DNA of 64,000 nucleotides from Tenericutes bacterium HGW-Tenericutes-1 (GTDB lineage Bacteria > Bacillota_I > Bacilli_A > Izemoplasmatales > Hujiaoplasmataceae), in assembly GCA_002839155.1 (NCBI GenBank), contig PGXM01000003.1, forward strand, positions 145,389-209,388. Direction: 5' to 3'. Position 1 is the first letter of the stretch; the number at the start of each line of letters is the position of its first letter. The notes under the pieces were generated by a model. The model was not told the DNA's origin. It saw nothing but the letters and a program-made list of their open reading frames with translations, and made no database searches. This document shows, in pieces, positions 51,429 to 60,402 of this stretch. Both the position numbers and the translations under genes were made by a program.

Positions 51429-52699
51429 CCAAATTACTCAAATATACGATCGCATTATTATCTTTGTTTCTAACATTTTATTTGGTAGGTTGCGAGAATG
51501 AACCCATTACGAATGGCGACGGGACATTTACCGTCGAATTCTATGATAAATACGCTGATACTCCCTTATTGAAAAGTATTACTTGTACGGTGGGAGAACC
51601 TTGTGATATCGTTCCTCCAGCCGAGCCAAATAATAAAGAAAATACGTATTTTACTCGTTGGAGCGTTTGGGAAGATGATTTTGATGAAATTCAGTCAAAC
51701 ACAACCATTACACCCATCTATACGCTAGACAATCGCTTAGTGACGATTGGTGGAAGAAGTGTTGTATTTTATTCTTTCTTTATCATGTTAGGAATTATGA
51801 CTGCTTTATTCTTAGGATTAAGAGAGATTAAAAGAACAGGTGTCGATCAAGATGATTTGATTGATGGGTTTTTATGGATTGTGCCTGTATCTATTTTAGG
51901 CGCACGGTTATGGTATGTGGTCTTTGAGTGGGATAATTTTGTTTATGGTGAGTTTTTTCCATCCCTATTAAGAGTTTTGGGCTTTTCAACAGGAAGATTA
52001 GATTTCTCGTCATTCGGATTATCAGGCTTAGCGATTCACGGTGCTTTCTTTGTGGCTTTTATTTGTGTTTTATTATTTACAAAAAAACGCAAAATGAACC
52101 TTTGGAAAGTCTTAGACGTCATGGCTGTTGGTTTCATCCTCGCACAAGCATTTGGAAGATGGGGTAATTTCTTCAATCAAGAGGCGCATGGCGGACTCGT
52201 TGGGGGCATGACAAATGGTGTTGCGAATTTATCGCTTCAAGATCAATTTAATTTTTTAAGATATTCCATTGGAATTCCAGAATTTATTGTTAATAATATG
52301 TATATTGCAGAAGGAACAGGCGGATATTTAGTGACTCCTGTTACAGGTTATTACCACCCTACTTTCTTCTATGAGTCAATGTTAAATCTCGTTGGTTTCG
52401 CAGTGATGCTTGTATTACGCCGAGTTAAAACAATCCGATTTGGTGAACTCATTGCTTTATACTTAGTTTGGTACGGCGGAGTTCGTATCTTCATCGAAAC
52501 AATGAGAACAGATCCTTTAGTCTTTGAATTTTTAGGTATAACATTTAAATCAGCGATTGTGACTTCTGTCTTAATGATTTTAGGCGGTATTTTATTGTCA
52601 TTATTTATTCGATTCAAACTCAAAGGTGAAAAATATGAAACTGTTCCTGGATGTATTGAATTTAATAAAATAAATGATAACAAAGAAGTCGTAGAATAA
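51425..52699 (+). CDS. lgt: Prolipoprotein diacylglyceryl transferase with its own N-terminal lipobox and extracellular domain
   Basis: Lgt moves diacylglycerol from phosphatidylglycerol to the lipobox Cys of prolipoproteins. Residues about 110-400 are a normal Lgt: GLAIHGAFFV, the core GRWGNFFNQEAHGG, YHPTFFYES and about seven helices. Unusually, the first 23 residues form a lipoprotein signal peptide ending in LVGC (C23), followed by an extracellular region of about 75 residues (VEFYDKYADTPL ... YFTRWS ... ITPIYT) resembling an InlB/Listeria-Bacteroides beta-grasp repeat. The enzyme would thus be a substrate of itself. Length is 424 aa against about 270-290 usually. The start is coupled to hprK through ATGA, so the extension is not an annotation artefact. 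Confidence 0.92.
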   Translation: MTKLLKYTIALLSLFLTFYLVGCENEPITNGDGTFTVEFYDKYADTPLLKSITCTVGEPCDIVPPAEPNNKENTYFTRWSVWEDDFDEIQSNTTITPIYTLDNRLVTIGGRSVVFYSFFIMLGIMTALFLGLREIKRTGVDQDDLIDGFLWIVPVSILGARLWYVVFEWDNFVYGEFFPSLLRVLGFSTGRLDFSSFGLSGLAIHGAFFVAFICVLLFTKKRKMNLWKVLDVMAVGFILAQAFGRWGNFFNQEAHGGLVGGMTNGVANLSLQDQFNFLRYSIGIPEFIVNNMYIAEGTGGYLVTPVTGYYHPTFFYESMLNLVGFAVMLVLRRVKTIRFGELIALYLVWYGGVRIFIETMRTDPLVFEFLGITFKSAIVTSVLMILGGILLSLFIRFKLKGEKYETVPGCIEFNKINDNKEVVE

Positions 52700-52700
52700 T

Positions 52701-53612
52701 ATGATTGATTGCGATTTATTAATTGTTGGCTGTGGACCTGCGGGCATGATGGCTGCAATTTACGCCAAAAGAGCGAATAAAAAAATCATTATTTTAGATA
52801 AAGGCAATCCAGGTGGAAGGGTATTATCGACGTATAAAGTTGATAACTATCTTGGATTCAGTCGTGTTAGCGCGGAAGAATTAGTTAGTAAAATGATTAA
52901 TCATCTTCATGATTTAGAAATAGAAGATACCTATGGCGATGTACTAGATATAACTTATCAAGAGAGTATTTACACTGTTAAAACTGATATTTCTACTTAT
53001 CAATCAAAAGCAGTGATTATCGCTTCAGGCACCGAGCCTAGACCGATGGGCGTTAAGAATGAAAAGTTTTACTTAAGCCGAGGTCTATCTTATTGTGCCG
53101 TCTGTGATGGTATCTTTTTTGAAGGTAAAGACGTTTGTGTTGTAGGCGGTGGAGACTCCGCTTTAGAAGAAAGTTTATATCTCGCAGAAATTGCAAAATC
53201 TGTTACCATTATCCATGATTTGCCGAATTTAACTGCTGCAGGCGGTCTTGTCAATCGGGTGAAGAAAAATCCGAAAGTATCGATTTTATCATCGACCCAA
53301 GTCATTGGTTTATTGGGTGATCCAATTTTATCAGCGGTAATAATTAAAGATTTAATTACCGGAGAAGAAAAATCGTTTCTTACTGAAGGCCTCTTTGTCT
53401 ACGTCGGTAATCTTCCTAGAACTGAGTTCTTAAAAAACCTCAATGTGCTTGATAAAGCCGGATTTATTTCAGTTAATACAGAAATGAGTACAAAAATGCC
53501 AGGTCTTTTTGCTTGTGGTGATGTTACAAAAAAAGATTACCGTTTAATTGCGACCGCCATCTCTGATGGGGCAATCGCTGCTCTATCAGCGGTGAAGTTT
53601 TTAGATAAATAA
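52701..53612 (+). CDS. trxB: Thioredoxin reductase
   Basis: Flavoenzyme reducing thioredoxin with NADPH. The 303-aa protein has FAD motif IVGCGPAGMMAAIYA, the redox pair in YCAVCDG (Cys-Ala-Val-Cys), NADPH motif VVGGGDSALEES and the C-terminal LFACGDVTKKDYR. One base separates it from lgt. A ferredoxin/flavodoxin-type reductase is less likely because the CxxC is present. Confidence 0.93.
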   Translation: MIDCDLLIVGCGPAGMMAAIYAKRANKKIIILDKGNPGGRVLSTYKVDNYLGFSRVSAEELVSKMINHLHDLEIEDTYGDVLDITYQESIYTVKTDISTYQSKAVIIASGTEPRPMGVKNEKFYLSRGLSYCAVCDGIFFEGKDVCVVGGGDSALEESLYLAEIAKSVTIIHDLPNLTAAGGLVNRVKKNPKVSILSSTQVIGLLGDPILSAVIIKDLITGEEKSFLTEGLFVYVGNLPRTEFLKNLNVLDKAGFISVNTEMSTKMPGLFACGDVTKKDYRLIATAISDGAIAALSAVKFLDK

Positions 53613-53627
53613 AGAAAGGAGTAAGTT

Positions 53628-54581
53628 ATGTCTTATACCAGTGAAGTTAAATCAGAATTATCCAATATTAAGAATTTGTCCTGTTGTCAAAAAGCAGAAC
53701 TCTCTGCGATGTTACATATTAGTGGTTCGGTTGAACTTAGTAGTAAAGGACTATTGCTTGCCTTTCAAACAACGAATAATGCCGTAATACGTAAATTCAT
53801 GAAACTCGTGAAGGAACGTTATAAAATCGAACCCGAACTCATCAGTAAAAAACAACTGAATCTTCAAAAAAACGATTTGTTTATTGCCCATATCGAAGAT
53901 AAAGTTGATGCGATTATGAATGAATTGTCACTCATGAATAAACAGGCTTTGTTCTTCCAGGACGTAAATCCTGATTTGATAAAAAAGGAATGTTGTAAAC
54001 GCGCTTACCTTCGAGGTGCTTTTCTAGCAGGAGGATCGATTAATTCTCCCGAGACGTCGACTTATCACCTTGAAATTCAAACATCGAGCGATAAACAAGC
54101 GGAAGTTTTAAAAGAACTCAGTGAAGAGTTTCAATTAAATGGAAAAGTTTCTAAAAACAAACGTGGTTATATCATGTACATCAAAGAAGCCGAAAAAATA
54201 TCAGATTTTTTACGTGTGACCGGTGCAACAAATCAATTATTTGAATTTGAGGATTCGCGAATTAAACGCGATTTCAAAAACTCCATAAACCGAGTTATCA
54301 ATTGTGATATCGCCAATGAAAGAAAAGCTTTAGATGCTGCAGCACACCAATTAAAACATATAGAAATCATTGAAAAGAAGAATGTCAGTGAATTACCAAA
54401 GAGTTTAAAAGAAGTGATAGAATTAAGGAAATTATATCCAGATTCGACATTAAATGAATTGTCATACGCAGCACTAGAACATTATGGCTATTTGATTTCG
54501 AAGTCTGCTTTAAATCATCGCTTCCGAGCTTTAAAGGATTTAGCGAATACACTATTGATGAATGAGGAAAACCATGATTAA
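53628..54581 (+). CDS. whiA: DNA-binding protein WhiA
   Basis: Conserved Gram-positive WhiA: an N-terminal LAGLIDADG homing-endonuclease-like domain without catalytic activity (AYLRGAFLAGGSINSPETSTYHLEI) and a C-terminal helix-turn-helix (LNELSYAALEHYGYLISKSA). In Bacillus it links to cell division and chromosome segregation. The trxB-whiA order is as in other Bacillota, but rapZ and yvcK between them are missing. AAAGGAG precedes the start. Confidence 0.95.
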   Translation: MSYTSEVKSELSNIKNLSCCQKAELSAMLHISGSVELSSKGLLLAFQTTNNAVIRKFMKLVKERYKIEPELISKKQLNLQKNDLFIAHIEDKVDAIMNELSLMNKQALFFQDVNPDLIKKECCKRAYLRGAFLAGGSINSPETSTYHLEIQTSSDKQAEVLKELSEEFQLNGKVSKNKRGYIMYIKEAEKISDFLRVTGATNQLFEFEDSRIKRDFKNSINRVINCDIANERKALDAAAHQLKHIEIIEKKNVSELPKSLKEVIELRKLYPDSTLNELSYAALEHYGYLISKSALNHRFRALKDLANTLLMNEENHD

Positions 54582-54921
54582 AGGAATTGGGACAGATATT
54601 GTTAAAGTATCTAGGATGAACACTGATATTGCAAAACGGATTTTAAGCAAGTCCGAATTGGATAAATATCAAGGGTTTTCTTCTGATCAACGAAAATCTG
54701 AATTTCTTGCAGGGAGATTCGCAATTAAAGAAGCTATTTCAAAAGCCTTATCTCATATTGATTTTGCACTTTCATTTAATGAATTAGAAATTAAAAACAA
54801 TGAATTTGGACAACCTTATCTTGTTTGTGATAAATTAAAAAATGATCGATTTTCATTATCTATTTCACACGAAAGTGACTACGCAATCGGTTTTTGTATC
54901 ATCGAAGATGCCAATTTGTGA
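54574..54921 (+). CDS. acpS: Holo-[acyl-carrier-protein] synthase
   Basis: Transfers phosphopantetheine from CoA to acyl carrier protein. The 115-aa protein has GIGTDIVKVSRM (metal-binding Asp), FLAGRFAIKEAISKAL (metal Glu) and LSISHESDYAIGF. ATG 54574 behind GAGGAAA is used, overlapping the end of whiA by 8 nt. Confidence 0.94.
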   Translation: MIKGIGTDIVKVSRMNTDIAKRILSKSELDKYQGFSSDQRKSEFLAGRFAIKEAISKALSHIDFALSFNELEIKNNEFGQPYLVCDKLKNDRFSLSISHESDYAIGFCIIEDANL

Positions 54922-54948
54922 TGTTTTGTAGAGTTGTGAAATAATTGC

Positions 54949-54977
54949 TTGCAAATTAAGTAAAAATTGAGTAAAAT
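54949..54977 (+). promoter_or_regulatory. Promoter of the membrane thioredoxin gene
   Basis: TTGCAA (54949-54954), a 17-nt spacer and TAAAAT (54972-54977). Confidence 0.5.
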
Positions 54978-54999
54978 TATTAACACTGGGGTGATATAT

Positions 55000-55521
55000 A
55001 TGGCAACATATACAAAGGGATTTAAGAAAAAAAATAGTGAGCAAGCTTTACTTCTAACAATCGTTGGCATAATCGGAGCAGTTCTACTTATAGTTGGGGC
55101 TGTTTTCATATATGATCTAGCAACGGACACAGGTTCTTACGACGATTTTGAGCATATTGAAGCTTATGATTCAATCTTAGTCAATGTCGATGATCAAAAT
55201 GTGGCTTATCAAGATTATTTAGTCTACTTTTATTCAGATGATTGTTCTAATTGCATTGAAATTAAACGTGACGTTTTAAAACTTTCAGAAAAAATTAACG
55301 GTGAAGAAAAAATCGTTTTCTTCGTTAATGCTTCAACCGTTAAAGAAACGGTTACCGGTGATAAAGCTGAATTCCTAGATGATGTCAATTTATCATCGAT
55401 TCGTACACCGATGTTAATTTCGGTTGTCAACGGCGAATTCCTTGAATCATTTACGGGAACAACTAATGTTCTTCAAGTGCTTGAAGAAGTTGAAAGTGGA
55501 ACTTATACACCATTTAACTAA
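55000..55521 (+). CDS. Membrane-anchored thioredoxin-like protein
   Basis: A 173-aa protein with one N-terminal helix (about residues 17-38) and an external thioredoxin-like domain. The redox site is YFYSDDCSNCIEIKRDV (C82 and C85), and the later TPMLISVV gives the cis-Pro. The short thioredoxin fold resembles extracytoplasmic thiol oxidoreductases. A CSNC site differs from the CGPC of cytoplasmic thioredoxin, so the role (oxidant, isomerase or reductant) is open. ATG 55000 behind GGGGTGA is preferred over TTG 54967. It has its own promoter and terminator. Confidence 0.82.
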   Translation: MATYTKGFKKKNSEQALLLTIVGIIGAVLLIVGAVFIYDLATDTGSYDDFEHIEAYDSILVNVDDQNVAYQDYLVYFYSDDCSNCIEIKRDVLKLSEKINGEEKIVFFVNASTVKETVTGDKAEFLDDVNLSSIRTPMLISVVNGEFLESFTGTTNVLQVLEEVESGTYTPFN

Positions 55522-55534
55522 GTTAACAATGAGT

Positions 55535-55560
55535 AAAACCCGAAAGGGTTTTTTCTTTTT
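55535..55560 (+). terminator. Terminator after the membrane thioredoxin gene
   Basis: AAAACCC, GAAA loop (55542-55545), GGGTTTT (55546-55552) and a T-rich tail. Confidence 0.92.
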
Positions 55561-55584
55561 TACATAGTCAAAATGATGATTTTA

Positions 55585-55593
55585 TGGTATAAA
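55585..55593 (+). promoter_or_regulatory. Extended -10 promoter of tex
   Basis: TGGTATAAA at 55585-55593, about 15 nt before the GGAGG site. Confidence 0.45.
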
Positions 55594-55622
55594 TAAAGTG
55601 AATAAAGTTGGAGGATGCTAAG

Positions 55623-57818
55623 ATGGAATACGTGAATCAAGACTTATTAAAAAAAGTTGCATTGAGTTTAAATATTAAAGTATCACAAGCAGAAACAGTA
55701 CTATCATTGCTTGAAGAAGGAAATACCGTTCCTTTTATTGCGCGTTATCGAAAAGAAGTAACGGGTTCTTTAGATGAAGAACAAATTCGGGCAATTGAAA
55801 AAGAATATGAATATGGTAAAAGTCTTCAAAAGCGAAAAGATGATATTTTGCGTCTTATCGATGAAAAAGGAATGCTTACAGAAGAATTAAAAGCCAAAAT
55901 CAATGAAGCAATGAAACTCGTTGATTTAGAGGATTTATATCGTCCTTATAAAGAGAAAAAGAAAACAAAAGCCACAGAAGCCATTGCGAAGGGATTAGAA
56001 CCTTTGGCAAAACTCATGTTAACATTCCCATTGAATGTTGATTTAGATGAAATGGCAAAACCATTTATTAACGAACAAGTTCCTTCTATTGAAGATGCTT
56101 ATACCGGCGCAAAGTATATCATCGCTGAAACTGTATCTGATAATGCTAATTACCGTAAATGGATTCGTGATTTTACATTAAGAACGGGTAAGATTATCAC
56201 GAAAAAGAAAAAAGACGCAACCGATGAGTTATCGACTTATCAAAACTACTACGAATACGAAGAACCATTAAAAGCGATTAAACTACATCGTATTTTAGCT
56301 ATCAATCGCGCTGAAAACGAAAAAGTAATCACGGTTAACATCGATGTTCAAATCGAAGAGATTCATCAGTTCTTGAACCAACAAGTCATCAAGAACAAAA
56401 CGTCAGTGGTTGTGCCTATGATTGAAAGTGCCATCCAAGACAGTTACAAACGATTAATTTCTGGTGCAATTGACCGTGAAATCAGAAGTGATTATACGGA
56501 TAAAGCAGAAGATCAAGCCATTCATATTTTCTCTGAGAACTTAAGAAGTCTATTACTTCAACCACCGATGAAAGGTAAAATGGTTTTAGGAATTGACCCC
56601 GCTTTCAGAACTGGATGTAAATTCGCTGTTATCGATGCGTTTGGTAATTTCATTGATAAAGGTGTTATCTATCCACATGAAGCGTATATCGGTGAACATG
56701 TGAACCCTAAAAGAATTCAAGAAGCAAAAGATAAAATTATGAACACCATTGAAAAATACAACATTGAAATTATTGCGATTGGTAACGGAACCGCTTCTCG
56801 TGAAACTGAAGCGTTCGTCGTTGAAATCATCAAGAGCGTTAAACAAAAAGTGTATTACGTTATCGTGAGTGAAGCGGGGGCTTCTGTTTATTCAGCTTCT
56901 GATTTAGCAAGAGAAGAATTCCCTGATTTTCAAGTTGAAGAAAGATCAGCTGTATCCATCGCAAGACGGATGCAAGACCCTTTATCTGAACTCGTTAAAA
57001 TCGATCCTAAAGCGATTGGTGTGGGTCAGTATCAACATGACGTTAGTATGGCAAAACTCAATGATTCGCTTGATTTCGTGGTTTCAACGGCGGTTAACCA
57101 AGTTGGTGTCAACGTCAACACGGCTTCTGCATCGCTATTAAGATATGTCTCTGGTTTATCTGCTTCCGTTGCGACCAACATTGTAAAACACCGTGAGGAA
57201 AAGGGACCCTTTAAAAGCCGTGAAGCCATTAAGAAAGTTTCTAAATTAGGGCCAAAAATCTTTGAACAAGCCGTTGGTTTTTTAAGAATTCCTGATTCTA
57301 AAAATCCTCTAGATAAAACACCTATTCATCCAGAAAGTTATGATTTAGCGCTTGATGTATTAAAATTACTTTCTGTCGATGTCTCAGAAATTGGATCAGA
57401 GATTTGTAAGGCGAAAGTTGCTTTCGCAGATAAAGATCAAATCATCAAAAAATTGAATATCAATCCAATTACTTTAGATGACCTACTAGATGCATTCGTA
57501 TCGCCTCAACGTGATTTACGTGATAATTACCCACAACCTTTATTAAAGAGTGAATTATTGAAATTAGAAGACATGGTTCCTGGCATGGAGCTACAAGGAA
57601 CGGTCAGAAATGTCGTTGATTTTGGTGCTTTTATCGATTGTGGTATTAAAGAAGCGGGATTAGTTCATATCTCAAAAATGAGTAAAAAATATATTAAACA
57701 TCCATTAGAAGTGGTTTCGGTCGGCGATATTGTCAAAGTATGGGTTATCGCTGTAGATTTAGACCGCAAAAGATTACAATTAACCATGTTACAACCAGGA
57801 ACTGAATATCGATCTTAA
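55623..57818 (+). CDS. tex: Tex-family RNA-binding protein (transcription accessory)
   Basis: Conserved nucleic-acid-binding protein linked to transcription and RNA turnover. The 731-aa protein has the Tex N-terminal helical region (VPFIARYRKEVTGSLDEEQ), a YqgF/RNase H-like domain (VLGIDPAFRTGCKFAVID), HhH motifs (VGVNVNTASASLLRYVSGLS) and a C-terminal S1 domain (MELQGTVRNVVDFGAFIDCG). ATG 55623 is used; the TTG at 55608 is in the GGAGG site. It shares the S1 fold with the small protein at 35425-35757. Confidence 0.95.
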   Translation: MEYVNQDLLKKVALSLNIKVSQAETVLSLLEEGNTVPFIARYRKEVTGSLDEEQIRAIEKEYEYGKSLQKRKDDILRLIDEKGMLTEELKAKINEAMKLVDLEDLYRPYKEKKKTKATEAIAKGLEPLAKLMLTFPLNVDLDEMAKPFINEQVPSIEDAYTGAKYIIAETVSDNANYRKWIRDFTLRTGKIITKKKKDATDELSTYQNYYEYEEPLKAIKLHRILAINRAENEKVITVNIDVQIEEIHQFLNQQVIKNKTSVVVPMIESAIQDSYKRLISGAIDREIRSDYTDKAEDQAIHIFSENLRSLLLQPPMKGKMVLGIDPAFRTGCKFAVIDAFGNFIDKGVIYPHEAYIGEHVNPKRIQEAKDKIMNTIEKYNIEIIAIGNGTASRETEAFVVEIIKSVKQKVYYVIVSEAGASVYSASDLAREEFPDFQVEERSAVSIARRMQDPLSELVKIDPKAIGVGQYQHDVSMAKLNDSLDFVVSTAVNQVGVNVNTASASLLRYVSGLSASVATNIVKHREEKGPFKSREAIKKVSKLGPKIFEQAVGFLRIPDSKNPLDKTPIHPESYDLALDVLKLLSVDVSEIGSEICKAKVAFADKDQIIKKLNINPITLDDLLDAFVSPQRDLRDNYPQPLLKSELLKLEDMVPGMELQGTVRNVVDFGAFIDCGIKEAGLVHISKMSKKYIKHPLEVVSVGDIVKVWVIAVDLDRKRLQLTMLQPGTEYRS

Positions 57819-57853
57819 TCAGCCTTTCAATTGCTTTTCATGGGGGTGAAATG

Positions 57854-59443
57854 ATGCGTTATGATTTTATCATAGCTATATCATTATTTGTTATTGCTTC
57901 ATTTTTATTTATTGGAGTAATCTACCTATTCACGAGAAAAGAACAGTTATCAGGGTTAAAATTAACTGGTATTTTTGTTTTGGCTAATGCAATATTTGCC
58001 GCATTTTATGCGGCTTTTATCTTGAATGATTTTGAAGTGCAAAAGTTACTATTTAATCATATTCAACATTTGGCAATTCCCTATTTAACGACACTTTGGT
58101 TTTTAATATCCTTAAGACTATTAAATAGACAACGCAAAATTAAGGTGACATATTATCTTTTTTTGTTTTTTATCCCTTTTTTAACAATGATTTCTAATTT
58201 CCTATATGTCTCAAATGGACAGTGGTTTCAAACCCTCTATTATACATCTCATGAAATGATTGCCTACCATGGTGTACACTGGGAAGGTTATAATGTCATT
58301 ATTTATCAAAAAGGGCTGATGTATTATATACAAGCCGGTTTTAATCTATTTGTTTTAGGTTTAACAACATTTAATTTTTATAGTTCTTACCGACGAAGTG
58401 TGTTCTTAGCAAAAAGCCGGTCTTTTATTCTTTTTATTATTAGCTTTATTGGTTTTGGATTAATTACAACACAAGTAATAAGTCGGGAGTCTAGCCCTAT
58501 CGATACAACGCCTTACTTTACATCATTATTTGCTTTTGTTTTGTTCTTTGCATTATTCCATTATGAGTTATTTGATTTAGTTCCCAAAGCATATCAACTG
58601 ATATTTGAAAAATCCTTATCCCCAATTGTCATCATGGATGAGACATTTACACTTGTTAGTATGAACGAAAAAGCAAAGGAACTCTTTATCAATCAAAAAG
58701 AATACCCTCATGGGCTAAAATTAGGTGATTTATGTGGATCTGATGAACCAATTTGTGATGAATTATTAAAAAACCATCATCATGAGATTACACTTTTAAT
58801 AGAGGGAAAGAATAAGTATTACTCCGTTGAACTTCAAGTATTAGCCAATCATTTTTTAGGACAAGTCAATAACGGATATTGTGCAATATTTTATGATATC
58901 ACGCTGCAAAAAGAAGAATTTATAAAAATGGAGAGAATGGCTTCTTATGATAGTTTAACCAATATATATAACCGACGATATTTTTATAGATTAGCGACTG
59001 AGGCATTTGACTTAGCACAAATCGAACATAAAAATTTAGTTGTGGTGATGTTTGATTTAGATGATTTTAAAGTAGTGAATGATATTTATGGGCATCAAGC
59101 GGGCGATTATGTCCTTGAAGAAATGGCTTTGATTGTATCACAAAAATTTAATTCAAACGGAATTTTCGCACGTTATGGCGGAGAAGAATTCGTCTATATG
59201 CAAACAGGAGTCAACATCTCTGAAATAAAGAATACAATATTAGAAATATGTGAAGCATTAGCTAATCATCCGTTTGTATTTGCTAATCGAAAAATGAAAA
59301 TTACAGCTAGTTTTGGTGTTAGTGGCACAAAAAAAGCCATAAAAAAATCTTTAGATACTTATATTAAAGAAGCAGATGATATGCTTTATTGTGCTAAGGG
59401 CAATGGTAAAAATCAAGTTTTCTTTACAAAAGAGATTCAGTAA
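57854..59443 (+). CDS. Seven-TM / PAS / GGDEF diguanylate cyclase
   Basis: A 529-aa protein with about seven N-terminal helices (residues 1-225; histidine-kinase-type 7TM sensor region), a PAS-like domain (about 240-355; SPIVIMDETFTLVSMNEKA) and a GGDEF domain (about 370-525). The active loop RYGGEEF (near residue 442) and the metal/substrate segment FDLDDFKVVNDIYGHQAGDYVL are intact, so it should make c-di-GMP. No RxxD inhibitory site is seen five residues before the loop. No EAL, HD-GYP or PilZ gene is in this window. The start is ATG 57854, 7 nt from GGGGG; ATG 57851 is possible. Confidence 0.9.
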   Translation: MRYDFIIAISLFVIASFLFIGVIYLFTRKEQLSGLKLTGIFVLANAIFAAFYAAFILNDFEVQKLLFNHIQHLAIPYLTTLWFLISLRLLNRQRKIKVTYYLFLFFIPFLTMISNFLYVSNGQWFQTLYYTSHEMIAYHGVHWEGYNVIIYQKGLMYYIQAGFNLFVLGLTTFNFYSSYRRSVFLAKSRSFILFIISFIGFGLITTQVISRESSPIDTTPYFTSLFAFVLFFALFHYELFDLVPKAYQLIFEKSLSPIVIMDETFTLVSMNEKAKELFINQKEYPHGLKLGDLCGSDEPICDELLKNHHHEITLLIEGKNKYYSVELQVLANHFLGQVNNGYCAIFYDITLQKEEFIKMERMASYDSLTNIYNRRYFYRLATEAFDLAQIEHKNLVVVMFDLDDFKVVNDIYGHQAGDYVLEEMALIVSQKFNSNGIFARYGGEEFVYMQTGVNISEIKNTILEICEALANHPFVFANRKMKITASFGVSGTKKAIKKSLDTYIKEADDMLYCAKGNGKNQVFFTKEIQ

Positions 59444-59480
59444 ATCTAGTATAGTGATATTGTTTTTAAAGAAATTGTTA

Positions 59481-59486
59481 TATAAT
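59481..59486 (+). promoter_or_regulatory. Likely -10 of the 59539 membrane protein
   Basis: TATAAT at 59481-59486; the best -35 (TTGTTT at 59460-59465) is 15 nt away. Leader of about 45 nt. Confidence 0.45.
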
Positions 59487-59538
59487 AGTATTACACAGGC
59501 TATTGAAAGCCAAGATTTAAAAAGGGGGTATCTGATTT

Positions 59539-60207
59539 ATGAACAAACCTAAGTTTGGATATGGATGGTTAGTTAAATGGATTTTAGCTGCTATTTTACT
59601 TGCTGGTGGCATTTTAATGAAGTTGTATGAAATCGAAGTGGTTTACGCAACGACGGGTATTGCGATTGTTTTGTTTTCATTACTCCGGGTTGTACCGTTA
59701 CTGAAAACATTAAAAAAAGAAGTATTGAGAACCATCAATTTGATTGAAATCATTTTTGATACAATCATGGGTGGTGTCATGATTTACGTTGTCTTCTCAG
59801 GTAAATCAAACGATGCTTTCTGGATTGGAATTTATGGTTACTTATTAGCTGTTTTCTTCTATGCTCGAGGCATCATTTATATGCTTTCACTGTATTATTT
59901 CCAAGAAAAATCAGAGCCGCTTAAATTTTGGTTTCATATCATATGTCTAACCCTAGGCCCTGTCATTTTTGTATTATCAGTCATGGGTGAAGATATTATA
60001 TCAACCTTAGGTTGGATCGTTTTATTCATCTCTGTAGGTGGCGGTGCTTATTTAGGCTACGATGGTTATGGTGGATATAAATTATACCGTGAATCTTCAA
60101 AGTCATTAAACGAACGTAAACGGGAACAAAAACAACCAACTCCTGAAAAAGAATTACCAAAACCGATTCAAGAAGAACCAGAGGAAAAACAACCTTACGC
60201 AAGTTAA
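59539..60207 (+). CDS. Membrane protein of unknown function with charged tail
   Basis: A 222-aa protein with about six hydrophobic helices (starting near residues 11, 36, 65, 92, 130 and 155) and a hydrophilic, Pro/Glu/Lys-rich tail (about 180-222). No family identified; the layout resembles HdeD/DUF308-like six-helix proteins, but that is only an impression. A strong AAAGGGGG site precedes it. Confidence 0.65.
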   Translation: MNKPKFGYGWLVKWILAAILLAGGILMKLYEIEVVYATTGIAIVLFSLLRVVPLLKTLKKEVLRTINLIEIIFDTIMGGVMIYVVFSGKSNDAFWIGIYGYLLAVFFYARGIIYMLSLYYFQEKSEPLKFWFHIICLTLGPVIFVLSVMGEDIISTLGWIVLFISVGGGAYLGYDGYGGYKLYRESSKSLNERKREQKQPTPEKELPKPIQEEPEEKQPYAS

Positions 60208-60213
60208 TAAATA

Positions 60214-60258
60214 TTGACAGTCAGCCAAAAATAATGTAATATTATAGGGCTGACTGTC
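60214..60258 (+). promoter_or_regulatory. tRNA-Ser promoter inside an 11-bp inverted repeat
   Basis: TTGACA (60214-60219), 17 nt and TAATAT (60237-60242) make a strong promoter. GACAGTCAGCC (60216-60226) and GGCTGACTGTC (60248-60258) are perfect inverted copies, one overlapping the -35 and one at the expected start of transcription. There is no T run, so a plain terminator for the upstream gene is less likely. Confidence 0.6.
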
Positions 60259-60263
60259 TTAAT

Positions 60264-60354
60264 GGAGTAATACTCAAGTGGCCGAAGAGGCGCCCCTGCT
60301 AAGGGCGTAGGTCGGGTGACCGGCGCGAGAGTTCAAATCTCTCTTACTCCGCCA
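60264..60354 (+). tRNA. tRNA-Ser(GCT)
   Basis: Acceptor arms GGAGTAA and TTACTCC, discriminator G and encoded CCA. The anticodon stem CGCCC/GGGCG encloses CTGCTAA with anticodon GCT (60298-60300), reading AGC/AGU. The long variable arm (GTCGGGTGACCGGC) and the T-arm loop TTCAAAT confirm a class II serine tRNA. Confidence 0.97.
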
Positions 60355-60402
60355 GTTTTTAAAATATAGGCATTTATTGTAATTGCCTCATAATATACTA
60401 AG

